19,359 nt of DNA from Desulfovibrionaceae bacterium UBA3823 (GCA_002369295.1 DFDR01000242.1:1-19359), one strand, 5' to 3'. Counted from the stretch's first letter, positions 1-8,614 are shown. Notes: a model not told the origin generated them from the letters alone. Made by a program: numbers and translations.

Positions 1-1212
1 CGCGTCCGAATCAGGGGAGCTGCCGTCCGCGAGATTCGCCTCGGACACAGACACGCCGTCGATGGACGCTTCCGCGTCGCTTCCGCTCCTCACCGTGACG
101 CCGTTGTCCTTGCCGTTGATCGTGATGGTCAGCGTTGCGTTCGAGACGTCGCCGTCGGCGTCCTTGATAGCGTAGTGGAACACCTCCGTCAGCGTCTCGC
201 CCTGCGGCAGGGCGCGCACGGCGGCGTTCGAGCCGTCCAGCTCGTAGCTGTACGTGCCGTTCTCGTTCAGGGTGATCGTGCCGTACTTCGCGTCTGCCGG
301 CGTGCTCGTCCAGGCGAAGGCCTCGGTCGCATGCTCGCCGTCCGCGTAGTAGTGGTCGTTGGCGAGCACGTCGCCCTCGACAGCCGCGGTCGATCCTTCG
401 TCGATGCTGTTCTTGTCCGCCGTCGCCGCGGGCGCGTCGTCCTTCACGTTCACCTGCAGGGTGCCCGTTTCCGTCGTGCCGTCGTTGTCCGTTACGGTCA
501 CAGCATACTCGTGGCTCAGCTTTTCGCCGTCGTCGCCCGTGTGGCCGGCATTCGCGTCCGAGAGCTCAAACTTGTAGGTCAGGGTCGCCGTGCCCGTCGC
601 GTCATCGTATGCGTAGCCCGTGATAGAGAGCGTGCCGTCGCCCGTGTCGATCGTCTGATCCTTCACGAACTCGCCGGCTTCGACCACCGTCACGGCGCCG
701 TTGCCCTCGCCGATCACGACGGTCTGCACGCCGTCCTGCGCCGTGATGGTGAAGCTGCCCGCCTGCGTCAGTTCAGCCGCATCGGGATCGCTGCCCGCGA
801 CCAGGTTCGCCTCGTCCACCGTCACGCTGTCCGTGCCGCTCGACGCATCGGCGCCGCTCGTCACGGCAACCGCGTTGTCGGCGCCGTTGATCGTGATGGT
901 CAGCGTTGCCGTCGAAACGTCGCCGTCGGCGTCCTTGATAGCGTAGTGGAACTCCTCAGTCAGCGTTTCGCCCTCGGTCAGGGCGCGCACCTCGGCGTTC
1001 GCGCCGTCCAGCTTGTAGCTGTACGTGCCGTCCTCGTTCAGGGTGATCGTGCCGTACTTCGCCGAGCTCGCCTGGCTGGTCCACGCAAAGGCTTCTGCAG
1101 CATCGCTGTTCGGACCGTCTGCATAGTAGTGGTCGTTGTCGAGCACGCTGCCCTCGACAGGCGCGTCCGCGCCTTCGGCGATGCTCTTCCCGTCGATCTC
1201 CGCCTCGGGCGC
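1..1212 (-). repeat. Two near-identical VCBS modules in the adhesin gene (771-bp period)
   Basis: The stretch at 121-340 and the stretch at 892-1110 are clearly homologous at DNA level, with long identical runs and a 771-bp offset (257 codons). Each encodes a VCBS module with the NDHYYADG and FHYAIKDADGDVS cores. Between them (about 430-850) lies an Ig-like segment beginning SVTVDEANL. A second SV-x-EANL motif appears at the left edge (bases 34-54), so the 257-residue unit probably continues beyond the window. Confidence 0.8.
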
Positions 1213-4200
1213 ATCGTCCTCGAACTGCAGCTGGAGCGGACTCTCCGCCGTGTCCACGTCGCCGTCGGCGTCCGTGACCTTGAGATGAACCCTGATGCCC
1301 TCGAAGGGCTGCGCCAGCTCGTCGCCGGCATCCTCGCCCTCCGGCTGGGGGTGCTTCAGCGAGCCGTTGCCCGTCAGCTTGAGCGCCACGGTGCCGTCCT
1401 CGTTCAGCGTCACGGCGAAGAGCGCCGTCTGGCCGGCGAAGCCTGTAATCTCCGTGCCGATCTCGTTCGCGCTCAGCGTAATGTCGTACTCGACGCCGTC
1501 GACGATGCCCACAAGGCCGGTTTCCGCCTCGGCGTCGAAGGTCAGCGTATACTCGTACCTGGCATCCGCAACGCCGTCGGCGCCCTCGGCCACCGTGAAG
1601 AGGCTCGACACCGGGGCTTCGGACACGTCTGCGGGATGGGGCTCGGAAGGCGTCCCTGCAGCCTTTTCGGCCACCGTCAGCGCTATGGCGACATCAGTTC
1701 TGGACGCAACGGGCGCATCGTCCTCGAACTGCAGGTTCAGCGCGCTCGTGGCCGTGCTTTGGTCGCCGTCGGCGTCCGTCACCGTCAACTGGACCTTGAC
1801 GCCCCGGAAGGCCCCGCTCAGCTCGTTGTCGGCTCCCTGGCCTTCCGGGTGCTTCAGCGAACCCTGGCCCGTCAGCTCGAGCGCCACCGTGCCGTCCTCG
1901 TTCAGCGTCACGGTGAAGATCGGCGTCGTGCCGGCGAGGCCGGTCACCACGGTGCCGGCCGGATTCGCGCTCAGCGTGATGTCGTGCTCGGCGTCGTCGA
2001 CGACGCCCACAAGGCCGGTTTCCGCCTCGGCGTCGAAGGTCAGCGCGTACTTGTAGTCGGCATCTGCAACGCCGTCGGCGCCCTCGGCCACAGTGAAGAG
2101 ATCCGCCACCGCGAGGGCCGAGGACGCGGCCAGCGCCTGACCCGCCGCCGTTTCGTCCACCGTCAGCGCTATGGCGGCGTCAGTCTTGGCGGAGGCGGCA
2201 GGCCCGTCGTCCCTGACGGCAAGTTCCAGCAGCACGGCGGCAGAGCTCACGTCGCCGTCCGAATCCGTTGCCGTGCAGCGCACGCGCAGTCCCCCGATGG
2301 CCTGCACGCCGTCGTGGTCCGCGCCGTCGGCGTGCCGGAGCGTGCCCGCGCCTGTCATGGCGAAGGTCACCAGGCCGTTCCCGTCCACGGAGACGGTGAA
2401 AATGTCCAGCCCGTTGGCCGACGCGGTCAGGGTGTCCGTGCCGTGGCCGGAAAGCTCCAGCGCATAGGCCTCGCCGCCGACGAGGGCGGCCAGGCCCTCC
2501 AGGGCAGACGCGTCGCCGATTTCCAGCGTGTACTCGGGCGCGGCCGCGTCCGCTCCCTGGGCTATGGCGAACGAGGTCTGGGCGGTGCCGGCAGCGGCCT
2601 GCAGGCCGCCCGCGCCTTCCCAGCCCTCTTCGCCGGCCGCGCGCACCATGTCCGTCTCGTCGAGCACGACGGCTTCCGGCGCCCCGCCGGCCTGGACGTC
2701 AGGCCCGTCGTCGCGCACGGAAAGCGCCAGCCTGACGCTGCCGGCGCTCGTGTCGCCGTCGGCGTCCGTGGCCGTGCACGCGACGCTGAGGCCCTCTATG
2801 GCCTGCACGTCGTCGCGGTCCGTGCCTTCGGCGTGGCGCAGCGTTCCCTGGCCCGTCATGGCAAAGGTCACCAGGCCGTTCCCGTCCACGGAGACGGTGA
2901 AGATGTCGAGGCCGTTGGCGGAACCCGTCACGGAATCCGTGCCAAGGCCGCTGAGCTCGACGGCATAGGCCTCGCCGCCGACGAGGGCGGTCAGGGAAGA
3001 CAGGGCAGAGAGGTCGGCCGCTTCCACGGTGTAGGAAAGCTGCGCCCCGTCCGCGCCTTCGGCAACGGCAAAGTGCGTCTGCACCGTGCCGGCCGTGCCC
3101 GCAAGGCCGTCCCCGCCCGCCATGGAGCTCTCGTCGAGCTCGACGGCGGCCGAGGCTTCGGCGGCCGCCACGCTGGGGCCGTCGTCCTTGATCTCCAGGG
3201 TCAGCGCCATGGCCGCGGAGCTCGTGTCGCCGTCGGCGTCCGTGGCCGTGCAGCGCACGCGCACGCCGGCAATGGCAAGGGCCTCGTCATGGGAGCCTGC
3301 GCCGGGATGCCTGAGCGAGCCTTCGCCCGTGAGCTTCAGGGTCACCAGGCCGTTTCCGTCCACGGCAACGGTGAAGACGGCCAGGCCGTTGGCGGAGCCC
3401 GTCAGGGTGTCCGTGCCCTGGCCGGCGATCGTCACGGCGTATTCCTGGCCGTCGATGATGGCCGTCAGATGCGAGGCCTCGCCGCCTTCCAGGGTGTAGG
3501 CCACGGCCGCCGTGTCCGCGCCTTCGGCAATGCCGAACTCCGTCTGCACCGAGCCGGCCTTCCCCATGTCGCTCTCGTCGACCGCAACGGCCTTGGGCTG
3601 GGGCCCTTCGCTGACGATGGGCGCATCGTCTTCGAACTGCAGGCGCAGGGGGCTCAGAGCCGTGCTCGTGTCGCCGTCGGCGTCGGTCGCGACCAGCTTC
3701 ACCTGGATGCCCGCAAAGGCCGAGGCAAGGGCGTTGTCGCCGCCCTGCCCTTCGGGGTGCTTCAGCGATCCCTCGCCGGTGAGCTTCAGGGCCACCGTGC
3801 CGTCGGGGTTGAGGGTCACGGTGAAGATGGCCCTGCCGCCGGCGAGGCCGGCCACCACGGTGCCGGCCTGGTTGGCGCTCAGGCTGACGGGATGCTCCGC
3901 GCCGCCGACAAGGGCGGCAAGCCCCGTGCCGGCGCCGGCGTCGAAGACCAGCGAGTACTGGAGGCCGGACTCGGCCAGGCCGTCCGCGCCGGCGTCCACC
4001 GTGAAGAGGCTCGACACCTTGGCCGAGGACACGGCCTCGAGGGCGCCTTCTGCGGGCGACTCGTCCACCGCGAGCTCGATGGCGGAGCCCTCGGCGACCG
4101 CGGCGGGCACGTCGTCCATGACGCCGATGGTCACCTTCACGGCGCCCTTGAGGACGGTCCCGTCCTCCAGGATGACGTCGAGCGGCTGCTCGACGGTGTC

Positions 4201-4938
4201 CATGCCGGCGCCGTCGTCGCGCCACTCGCCGCGGTAGGCCTCCGTCTGCGTGAAGTGCATGGTGCCGTCGGCGTCCACGCGCAGCTCGCCTATGAGGCGT
4301 CCGGCCTTGTCCTCGATGCCGTAGACGCCGGCCGCAAGCCTCGCCCCTGCGGGCAGGCCCACGGCGCCGTAGCTTGAGGAAGAGCCGCCGCCGGCCGTCT
4401 CGTCGTCCCGCGAAGACAGGCCGAGCCCGCTTGTGTAGCCAAGCCCTGCGGGAATCTTCGGCAGCAGAGCGACGCCCCCATCGTCCTGCAGGCCGAAGCC
4501 TTCGATGGTCTTTTCCAGCGGCCGTTCGCCCTGCCAGCCTATGTCCAGGGGACCGATGCGGTTGACGCCGTCGAGCAGCTCCATGGCATCGAGCGACCTC
4601 GCGTGCAGCGCGGCTTCAGGCAGGGATTCGGTGGCGCCGTGGTCTCTGGATCCGGACACCGGCGAAAGCCTGGGGCTGCCGACGGCCTTGAAGAATTCCG
4701 GGCCCGTGAAGGCCTCGTTCTCAAGCTCGAACTGGGGCAGGGTCTTCTCGTCGAAAATGCTGTAGAAATCGACGATGTCGATGCGGGAGTCGTCGTCGAA
4801 AAGGAAGACGAGGTTGCCGCCCTCCTTGAAGAAGGTTGCGTCGGCGGGGATGAAGTTGACCTGAAGGACATCACCTTCGCCACACTTGATCTCTAGGGTC
4901 TTGCCGGCTTCGGGCTTGGCGATAGCGATCTTTGACAT
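1..4938 (-). CDS. Giant VCBS / T1SS-143 repeat adhesin, N-terminal part (runs off left edge)
   Basis: An uninterrupted minus-strand frame starts at ATG 4938 and is still open at base 1, giving 1646 visible residues without the C-terminus. The ATG is preceded by AGGAG eight bases upstream. There is no Sec signal peptide, as expected for a type I-secreted protein. Residues 1-190 form an acidic N-terminal region (MSKIAIAKPEAGKTLEIK...). Residues about 200-280 hold a first degenerate repeat. Residues about 285-1240 hold six T1SS-143-like units of about 158-167 residues, each with a core such as FTVTLNEDGTVALxLTGxGSLKHP and ending in DADGD then (F/K/R)(E/D)DDxP. Residues about 1245-1646 hold two VCBS modules (NDHYYADG, YGTITLNExGTYSY, FHYAIKDADGDVS). 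Such proteins are cell-surface or released adhesins; RTX repeats and the secretion signal should lie past the edge. The family assignment is firm; the ligand cannot be inferred. The transporter genes are not in the window. Confidence 0.92.
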   Translation of the reverse strand, partial: MSKIAIAKPEAGKTLEIKCGEGDVLQVNFIPADATFFKEGGNLVFLFDDDSRIDIVDFYSIFDEKTLPQFELENEAFTGPEFFKAVGSPRLSPVSGSRDHGATESLPEAALHARSLDAMELLDGVNRIGPLDIGWQGERPLEKTIEGFGLQDDGGVALLPKIPAGLGYTSGLGLSSRDDETAGGGSSSSYGAVGLPAGARLAAGVYGIEDKAGRLIGELRVDADGTMHFTQTEAYRGEWRDDGAGMDTVEQPLDVILEDGTVLKGAVKVTIGVMDDVPAAVAEGSAIELAVDESPAEGALEAVSSAKVSSLFTVDAGADGLAESGLQYSLVFDAGAGTGLAALVGGAEHPVSLSANQAGTVVAGLAGGRAIFTVTLNPDGTVALKLTGEGSLKHPEGQGGDNALASAFAGIQVKLVATDADGDTSTALSPLRLQFEDDAPIVSEGPQPKAVAVDESDMGKAGSVQTEFGIAEGADTAAVAYTLEGGEASHLTAIIDGQEYAVTIAGQGTDTLTGSANGLAVFTVAVDGNGLVTLKLTGEGSLRHPGAGSHDEALAIAGVRVRCTATDADGDTSSAAMALTLEIKDDGPSVAAAEASAAVELDESSMAGGDGLAGTAGTVQTHFAVAEGADGAQLSYTVEAADLSALSSLTALVGGEAYAVELSGLGTDSVTGSANGLDIFTVSVDGNGLVTFAMTGQGTLRHAEGTDRDDVQAIEGLSVACTATDADGDTSAGSVRLALSVRDDGPDVQAGGAPEAVVLDETDMVRAAGEEGWEGAGGLQAAAGTAQTSFAIAQGADAAAPEYTLEIGDASALEGLAALVGGEAYALELSGHGTDTLTASANGLDIFTVSVDGNGLVTFAMTGAGTLRHADGADHDGVQAIGGLRVRCTATDSDGDVSSAAVLLELAVRDDGPAASAKTDAAIALTVDETAAGQALAASSALAVADLFTVAEGADGVADADYKYALTFDAEAETGLVGVVDDAEHDITLSANPAGTVVTGLAGTTPIFTVTLNEDGTVALELTGQGSLKHPEGQGADNELSGAFRGVKVQLTVTDADGDQSTATSALNLQFEDDAPVASRTDVAIALTVAEKAAGTPSEPHPADVSEAPVSSLFTVAEGADGVADARYEYTLTFDAEAETGLVGIVDGVEYDITLSANEIGTEITGFAGQTALFAVTLNEDGTVALKLTGNGSLKHPQPEGEDAGDELAQPFEGIRVHLKVTDADGDVDTAESPLQLQFEDDAPEAEIDGKSIAEGADAPVEGSVLDNDHYYADGPNSDAAEAFAWTSQASSAKYGTITLNEDGTYSYKLDGANAEVRALTEGETLTEEFHYAIKDADGDVSTATLTITINGADNAVAVTSGADASSGTDSVTVDEANLVAGSDPDAAELTQAGSFTITAQDGVQTVVIGEGNGAVTVVEAGEFVKDQTIDTGDGTLSITGYAYDDATGTATLTYKFELSDANAGHTGDDGEKLSHEYAVTVTDNDGTTETGTLQVNVKDDAPAATADKNSIDEGSTAAVEGDVLANDHYYADGEHATEAFAWTSTPADAKYGTITLNENGTYSYELDGSNAAVRALPQGETLTEVFHYAIKDADGDVSNATLTITINGKDNGVTVRSGSDAEASIDGVSVSEANLADGSSPDSDA
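1215..4080 (-). repeat. Array of six T1SS-143-like repeat units
   Basis: Six homologous units end at acidic Asp-Asp-x-Pro boundaries near 3625, 3185, 2710, 2208, 1712 and 1220. Offsets between equivalent DNA motifs are 498 bp (1513 to 2011), 501 bp (2375 to 2876) and 474 bp (2876 to 3350). Units 2-4 form one subtype (core SVDGNGLVTF with TLRHA) and units 1, 5 and 6 another (core TLNEDGTVAL with SLKHP), so the array mixes two repeat classes. Confidence 0.8.
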
Positions 4939-5135
4939 GGCGCAAACTCCTGCCGTGGCGACGCACGGGCGTTTGATTTATAACTAATTGATATTATTGA
5001 ATTTTTTTCGTATTTTTCAGATTAAAGGACATGAGTGACCAGATAAAATCTACAAACACACGTTTACAGAAGAATGAGCAGGCCTGTCAAGAAAATTTGC
5101 CGATTTTCAGATTTTTTCTTCAACTAATTCAAGCT
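4939..5135 (-). promoter_or_regulatory. AT-rich upstream region and ribosome-binding site of the adhesin gene
   Basis: Bases 4970-5135 are strikingly AT-rich against a GC-rich background and lie directly upstream of the adhesin start. The Shine-Dalgarno AGGAG is at 4951-4947 (minus). A TAATAT-like -10 on the minus strand lies near 4993, but no convincing -35 partner was found, so the exact promoter is not assigned. Two short sequences each occur twice: TTTTCAGATT at 5014-5023 and 5104-5113, and AACTAATT at 4982-4989 and 5122-5129. These may be binding sites for a regulator or a nucleoid protein. A CTTCAAC/GTTGAAG inverted repeat lies at 5118-5145. Confidence 0.45.
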
Positions 5136-5367
5136 GTTGTTGAAGCCCCGCAGTCTCAGCCCGATCCCCCCCGCCACCCGGCACCCTGCTTCCAGGATGC
5201 CTGCCTCCAGAGGCCAGGCCGGAGCGCATCCCCACGCATCCCCAGGTCCGCTGAATACCTGCGGAACCGCCTGAGCACCTGTGCACACACAGCATTGCCT
5301 GCCCCGCGGCCGGCATGCCCCGTCCGGCAAGCTCCAGCTCGGCGTGCCTTGCCTCCAGACAAGCTCA

Positions 5368-5395
5368 GGGGGACCGTCCTTGCGGACGATCCCCC
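5368..5395 (-). terminator. GC-rich hairpin downstream of the truncated RTX gene
   Basis: The arms 5368-5379 and 5384-5395 form a 12-bp stem with one mismatch around a TTGC loop, about 33 bases after the stop of the RTX fragment on the minus strand. The stem would be very stable. There is no T-run on the exit side, so it is a candidate rather than a classical intrinsic terminator. The remaining non-coding bases 5136-5427 show nothing else I can support. Confidence 0.4.
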
Positions 5396-5427
5396 CTGCA
5401 GATTGCGGCTGAGAGCCAGGCAAGGCG

Positions 5428-5925
5428 CTACACGCCCGAAGTTTCAGCTCTCAGTATGAGATGGAACTGAGCCTCCGCAGCAGGATCTTCGCTGACGCTG
5501 CTGCTGTCGATCGTCAGCGTCAGGTGGCATTCCTCGTTCGTATAGACGCCGTTGGAACCTGTCCATCCTTCTTCCGGATCCAGCGTAACGGTATCGCCTT
5601 CAACGGTAATGCCCTTGGCTGCAAGATCGCTCATGCTGGTCAGGCTGGCCGTGCCGTCGCCCTCAAGGGCAAACTCGACGTTCGCAAGCTTCGCGTCGTG
5701 CTGCGAGAGAAGCTGTCCGCTTCCAGGACCGACGAGGAAGTCGATGCCGTCCCCGCCGTCGATCAGGATATCGTCTGTATCGCTGTAGCGCAGGATGTCG
5801 CTGCCGGCGCCACCGTACAGCCTGTCAGCACCGGCACCACCGTCGAGATAGTCGTCGCCGGAACCGCCATGCAGGATATCGTTGCCGAGGCCACCCTTCA
5901 GCGTGTCGTTGCCCTTGCCGCCGAA
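5428..5925 (-). pseudogene. C-terminal remnant of an RTX (hemolysin-type calcium-binding) secreted protein, truncated by IS21
   Basis: The minus-strand frame ending at the TAG at 5430-5428 encodes about 165 residues. It begins with five consecutive RTX nonapeptide-like repeats of the GGxGxDxLx type ([45 protein letters not shown]). It continues into a C-terminal region with RTX-end features ([20 protein letters not shown]), typical of type I secretion substrates where calcium binding and the secretion signal are C-terminal. The frame enters the IS21 terminal repeat at 5925/5926, so the N-terminal majority of the gene is missing. It is not found on the other side of the IS. It has the same orientation as the adhesin that follows, suggesting two T1SS substrates once stood in tandem. 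A fused frame extends into the IS to an ATG at 6033 and could in principle be translated. Confidence 0.85.
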
Positions 5926-5953
5926 TGTTAGCCGCCATGCTAAAAGGGCCACT
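5926..5953 (+). repeat. IS21 left terminal inverted repeat
   Basis: This 28-bp end begins TGTTAGCCG and matches the inverted right end at 21 of 28 positions. Immediately inside it, the octamer ACGTCAGG occurs twice, 20 bp apart (5955-5962 and 5975-5982), the first within a TGACGTCA palindrome. Repeated subterminal sites are typical IstA-binding sequences in this family. The second copy overlaps the istA ribosome-binding site, so transposase binding could repress its own translation start or promoter. Confidence 0.85.
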
Positions 5954-5990
5954 GACGTCAGGTTAGAAAAACCAACGTCAGGAGGTGACA

Positions 5991-7571
5991 ATGCTCGACA
6001 AAGAGCAGACAGTGGCAACTCCCCCAACCTCAACCACAGGAGTTGTCCGCGTGTACGGAATAAAAGAGATCAAGGAAGTCCTTGAGTACAGGGACAAAGG
6101 CTATTCCCAGAGGGAGACGGCCCAGGAACTGGGGTACTCCCGCAACTTTGTCAGGAAATTCTGGAAGCAGAACCTGGCGGACGTAGTCGTCAAAAGAAGG
6201 GAGTACGCCAGCAAGCTCGACCCATACGTTAATGAAATCAGCGAGCTCTATGAGATGAGCGAGAACAACTGCGACGTTGTCAGACGGGAGCTGATGAAGA
6301 GGCATCCCGGGCTGAGCGTGTCGCTGCGCACGATGGAGCGCTACACGGAGGCGCTCCGGCACCAGAAGAAGATCGAGGAGGCGAAGTGCAGGGAATGCCG
6401 GCGGTTTGAAACCCGGCCCGGTGAATTCATGCAGATAGACTACGGCTCGAAGACAGTCGACTTTATAGACCACAAGGAGAAGGTGAACCTGTTTGTGGCG
6501 GTCCTGGCGTATTCCCGCCGGATCTTTGTCAAAGTGACGGAGGGGCAGACCCAGGAGGAATGGCTGTCGTCCATGGACGACGCATTCATCTACTTCGGGG
6601 GGCTCCCGCATACGCTGGTGTGCGACAACGCGAAGCCTCTTGTCGCGAAGCCGGCAAGCCGCGAAGACGGGGAGCGCACGTGCGAGTTCAGCTCCGGCCT
6701 GGAGGCGTACTGCAGGTACTGGGGAATACAGGCAAAAGCCTGCTATCCCTACCATCCGCAAAGCAAGGGGAAGGTCGAGTCGGCAGTCAAGTACGTGAAG
6801 ATGAACGGGATCGCCGGGCTGAAGTTTGCCTCGAAGGAGGCGCTTCAGGAGCATCTCGCCGACTGGGCGGTGAACTGGGCGGACTGGAAGCCGAAGCGCC
6901 TGGCCGGAAGCAGGGAGAGCGTGCCGGCCAGGCGCTTTGAAGAGGAAAAGCCGTTCCTGAGGCCCATCGAAAAGCCGCGCTTCTACGAATGCAGGGAGGA
7001 AGTGCGGCAAGTGCGGCAGGACGGCGTCATCCAGGTAGAGAACGCCTTCTACCAGCTTCCCGTCAGATACGCAAAGACCGAGGTCAGGCTGCTGGTCCGC
7101 CCCCACGCCGTCGAGGTCTATTCCGGGGACAAGATCGTGCAGACGTTCAGCAAGGCCGCCGACCAGAAGCCCTTTGAGCTCCTTGACTCGGAAAGCACGT
7201 TCGGCGCCGCTGATCCCAGCCTGCCCACCCCCGTGGCCCTTCACAGAGGCCTCGGGGCATACGGCAGGGCCGCCGCCGAAGCCGGCCAGGCTCCCGCGGC
7301 GTCTTCCATGAACGTGGAAGCGGCATCCGCGCCGTCCATGGACGCCCGGACCGCCTGCACCCCCTCCACGGGCCTGGAAACGGCATCCGGAGCGTCTGGA
7401 GGGGATTCCCCTGCGGCTTCTTCCGCCAAGGCCGGGCAGGCACCCCGGAGCCATCCCGGAGAAGCGGAAAAGGCATCTGGCGGCGCTCCTGCCGGGCAGG
7501 GCTCCTTCATCCGGGATCTCTCTGAATATCAGCAGGCAGCTGGAGGTTTTGCCACATGCAGCATGATCTGA
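5991..7571 (+). CDS. istA: IS21 transposase IstA (DDE integrase-type) with Ala/Ser-rich tail
   Basis: IstA catalyses cut-and-paste of the IS. ATG 5991 is chosen because AGGAGG (5980-5985) sits five bases upstream; a GTG at 5985 overlaps that site. The protein has 526 residues. An N-terminal helix-turn-helix lies at about 37-60 ([20 protein letters not shown]). The catalytic DDE triad is D150 (MQIDYGSK), D212 (LVCDNAKP) and E263 ([10 protein letters not shown]), in the usual order and context. A C-terminal beta-barrel region follows at about 340-400 ([10 protein letters not shown]...). The last about 120 residues (from about base 7200) are low-complexity Ala/Ser/Pro/Gly-rich, containing repeated AGQAP and E-x-ASG-like motifs. 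I do not recognise this tail from IstA, and it may be a recent expansion. The gene overlaps istB by 16 bases. Confidence 0.93.
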   Translation: MLDKEQTVATPPTSTTGVVRVYGIKEIKEVLEYRDKGYSQRETAQELGYSRNFVRKFWKQNLADVVVKRREYASKLDPYVNEISELYEMSENNCDVVRRELMKRHPGLSVSLRTMERYTEALRHQKKIEEAKCRECRRFETRPGEFMQIDYGSKTVDFIDHKEKVNLFVAVLAYSRRIFVKVTEGQTQEEWLSSMDDAFIYFGGLPHTLVCDNAKPLVAKPASREDGERTCEFSSGLEAYCRYWGIQAKACYPYHPQSKGKVESAVKYVKMNGIAGLKFASKEALQEHLADWAVNWADWKPKRLAGSRESVPARRFEEEKPFLRPIEKPRFYECREEVRQVRQDGVIQVENAFYQLPVRYAKTEVRLLVRPHAVEVYSGDKIVQTFSKAADQKPFELLDSESTFGAADPSLPTPVALHRGLGAYGRAAAEAGQAPAASSMNVEAASAPSMDARTACTPSTGLETASGASGGDSPAASSAKAGQAPRSHPGEAEKASGGAPAGQGSFIRDLSEYQQAAGGFATCSMI

Positions 7572-8362
7572 GCAAAGACGCTCTGACAAGGCGCGCGGCC
7601 AGGCTCAAGCTCAAGAGCATGGTCGAAAATCTGGACTTCATCCTGGAGAACGGCCAGCGGGCCAGCATGAGCAATCAGGAGTTCCTTGCATACGCTCTGG
7701 GCTTCGAGGTCGAGAGGCGCGAGGCCAGGCGCATTGATCTTGGCCTCAAGATTGCCCACTTTCCCCGCGTCTGCACGCTGGAAGGCTTCGACTTCTCCTG
7801 CCAGCCCGGCGTCAGCGAAGGGCGCATGCGGGAGCTCTCGCGCCTCGAGTGGCTCGCGTCCAGGAGGAACGTCCTTCTGCAGGGACCTCCCGGCGTCGGC
7901 AAGACTCACCTTGCCATCGCCCTTGGCCGCGAGGCGGTGAAGGCCGGATACAGCACGACTTTCATCAGTGCCGGACGCCTGATGCGCCAGCTGGAGGAAG
8001 CCGAGTCCTCGGGCCGCCTCGAGGAGAAGCTCCTCCAGTACCTGAAACCCAGGCTGCTGCTGATCGACGAGCTGGGCTACATCCCCTTCAAGACTGGGAC
8101 GGCCGGCCTCTTCTACCGTCTTGTGTCGACCCGCTACGAGTCTGGAAGCATCATGGTGACGACCAGCCGTCCGGCCGGCGAATGGGGAATAGTCATGAAC
8201 GACGTCGCCATGGCCGGGGCCGTGCTGGACCGTTTCCTCCACCACTGCGAGGTTCTGACCATACGCGGCGACAGCTACCGCCTCCGCGAAGCGCGGCGCG
8301 ACGGCGTGCTCAGGGGCGAAGGAACGCCGCCGGGCGACGGTTCCGCCACGGACGGGAAGTAG
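7556..8362 (+). CDS. istB: IS21 helper ATPase IstB
   Basis: IstB is the AAA+ ATPase partner of IstA, related to the DnaC helicase loaders, that selects and deforms target DNA. The 268-residue protein has an N-terminal helical region (1-70), a Walker A motif GPPGVGKTHL at about 109-118, a Walker B motif LLLIDELGY at about 167-175, and a sensor-like TTSRPAGEW segment near 202. Length is normal for the family. Its ATG lies inside the 3' end of istA in another frame, with GGAGG nine bases upstream, so translation is probably coupled. The C-terminal tail (RGEGTPPGDGSATDGK) is short and polar. Confidence 0.95.
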   Translation: MQHDLSKDALTRRAARLKLKSMVENLDFILENGQRASMSNQEFLAYALGFEVERREARRIDLGLKIAHFPRVCTLEGFDFSCQPGVSEGRMRELSRLEWLASRRNVLLQGPPGVGKTHLAIALGREAVKAGYSTTFISAGRLMRQLEEAESSGRLEEKLLQYLKPRLLLIDELGYIPFKTGTAGLFYRLVSTRYESGSIMVTTSRPAGEWGIVMNDVAMAGAVLDRFLHHCEVLTIRGDSYRLREARRDGVLRGEGTPPGDGSATDGK

Positions 8363-8418
8363 CCGGCGCACCGTCAAGGGAGGCGTACAAGCCTTTCAGA
8401 AAAACAACCTTAAACCGC

Positions 8419-8498
8419 GGACGCAACGCGGTGTGGTGGCTGAGGCTCCTCGCTCGCCTACGGCTCGCTCGTCACCTCAGCCACCACACCGCGCGTCC
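8419..8498. repeat. Large perfect hairpin in the IS21 3' non-coding region
   Basis: A perfect 19-bp inverted repeat (8427-8445 with 8475-8493) encloses a 29-base loop. A further five pairs (8419-8423 with 8494-8498) extend the stem after a three-base bulge. The loop contains a direct repeat of CTCGCTCG. It lies 57 bp after istB and about 145 bp before the right end. It could terminate istAB transcription, protect the IS from read-through, or be a separate palindromic element lodged in the IS. There is no T-run on either side. Confidence 0.85.
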
Positions 8499-8614
8499 CC
8501 CTCACGACCACGACAAGAGTGCCGGGAGTCCCTTTGAGGACTGTCCCGACCCTACTGGGAAGTTCAGGGAAAGGGACGATAGGGCCTTTGCTGTGGTACC
8601 CGAGATCTGTCGGA

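Noticed and set aside
175..4377. A 1400-codon open frame on the plus strand
   Set aside because: It is antisense to the adhesin. The translation is Arg/Val/Ala-rich with no recognisable domain, an effect of GC-rich repeat DNA on the opposite strand; the minus frame gives clear VCBS and T1SS-143 sequence.
5031..5459. Plus-strand 142-codon frame between the adhesin and the RTX fragment
   Set aside because: Pro/Arg/Ala-rich, without a ribosome-binding site or domain, and overlapping the RTX fragment's 3' end.
6030..7589. 519-codon minus-strand frame opposite istA
   Set aside because: Shadow of the IstA frame, which has the full DDE triad and a ribosome-binding site.
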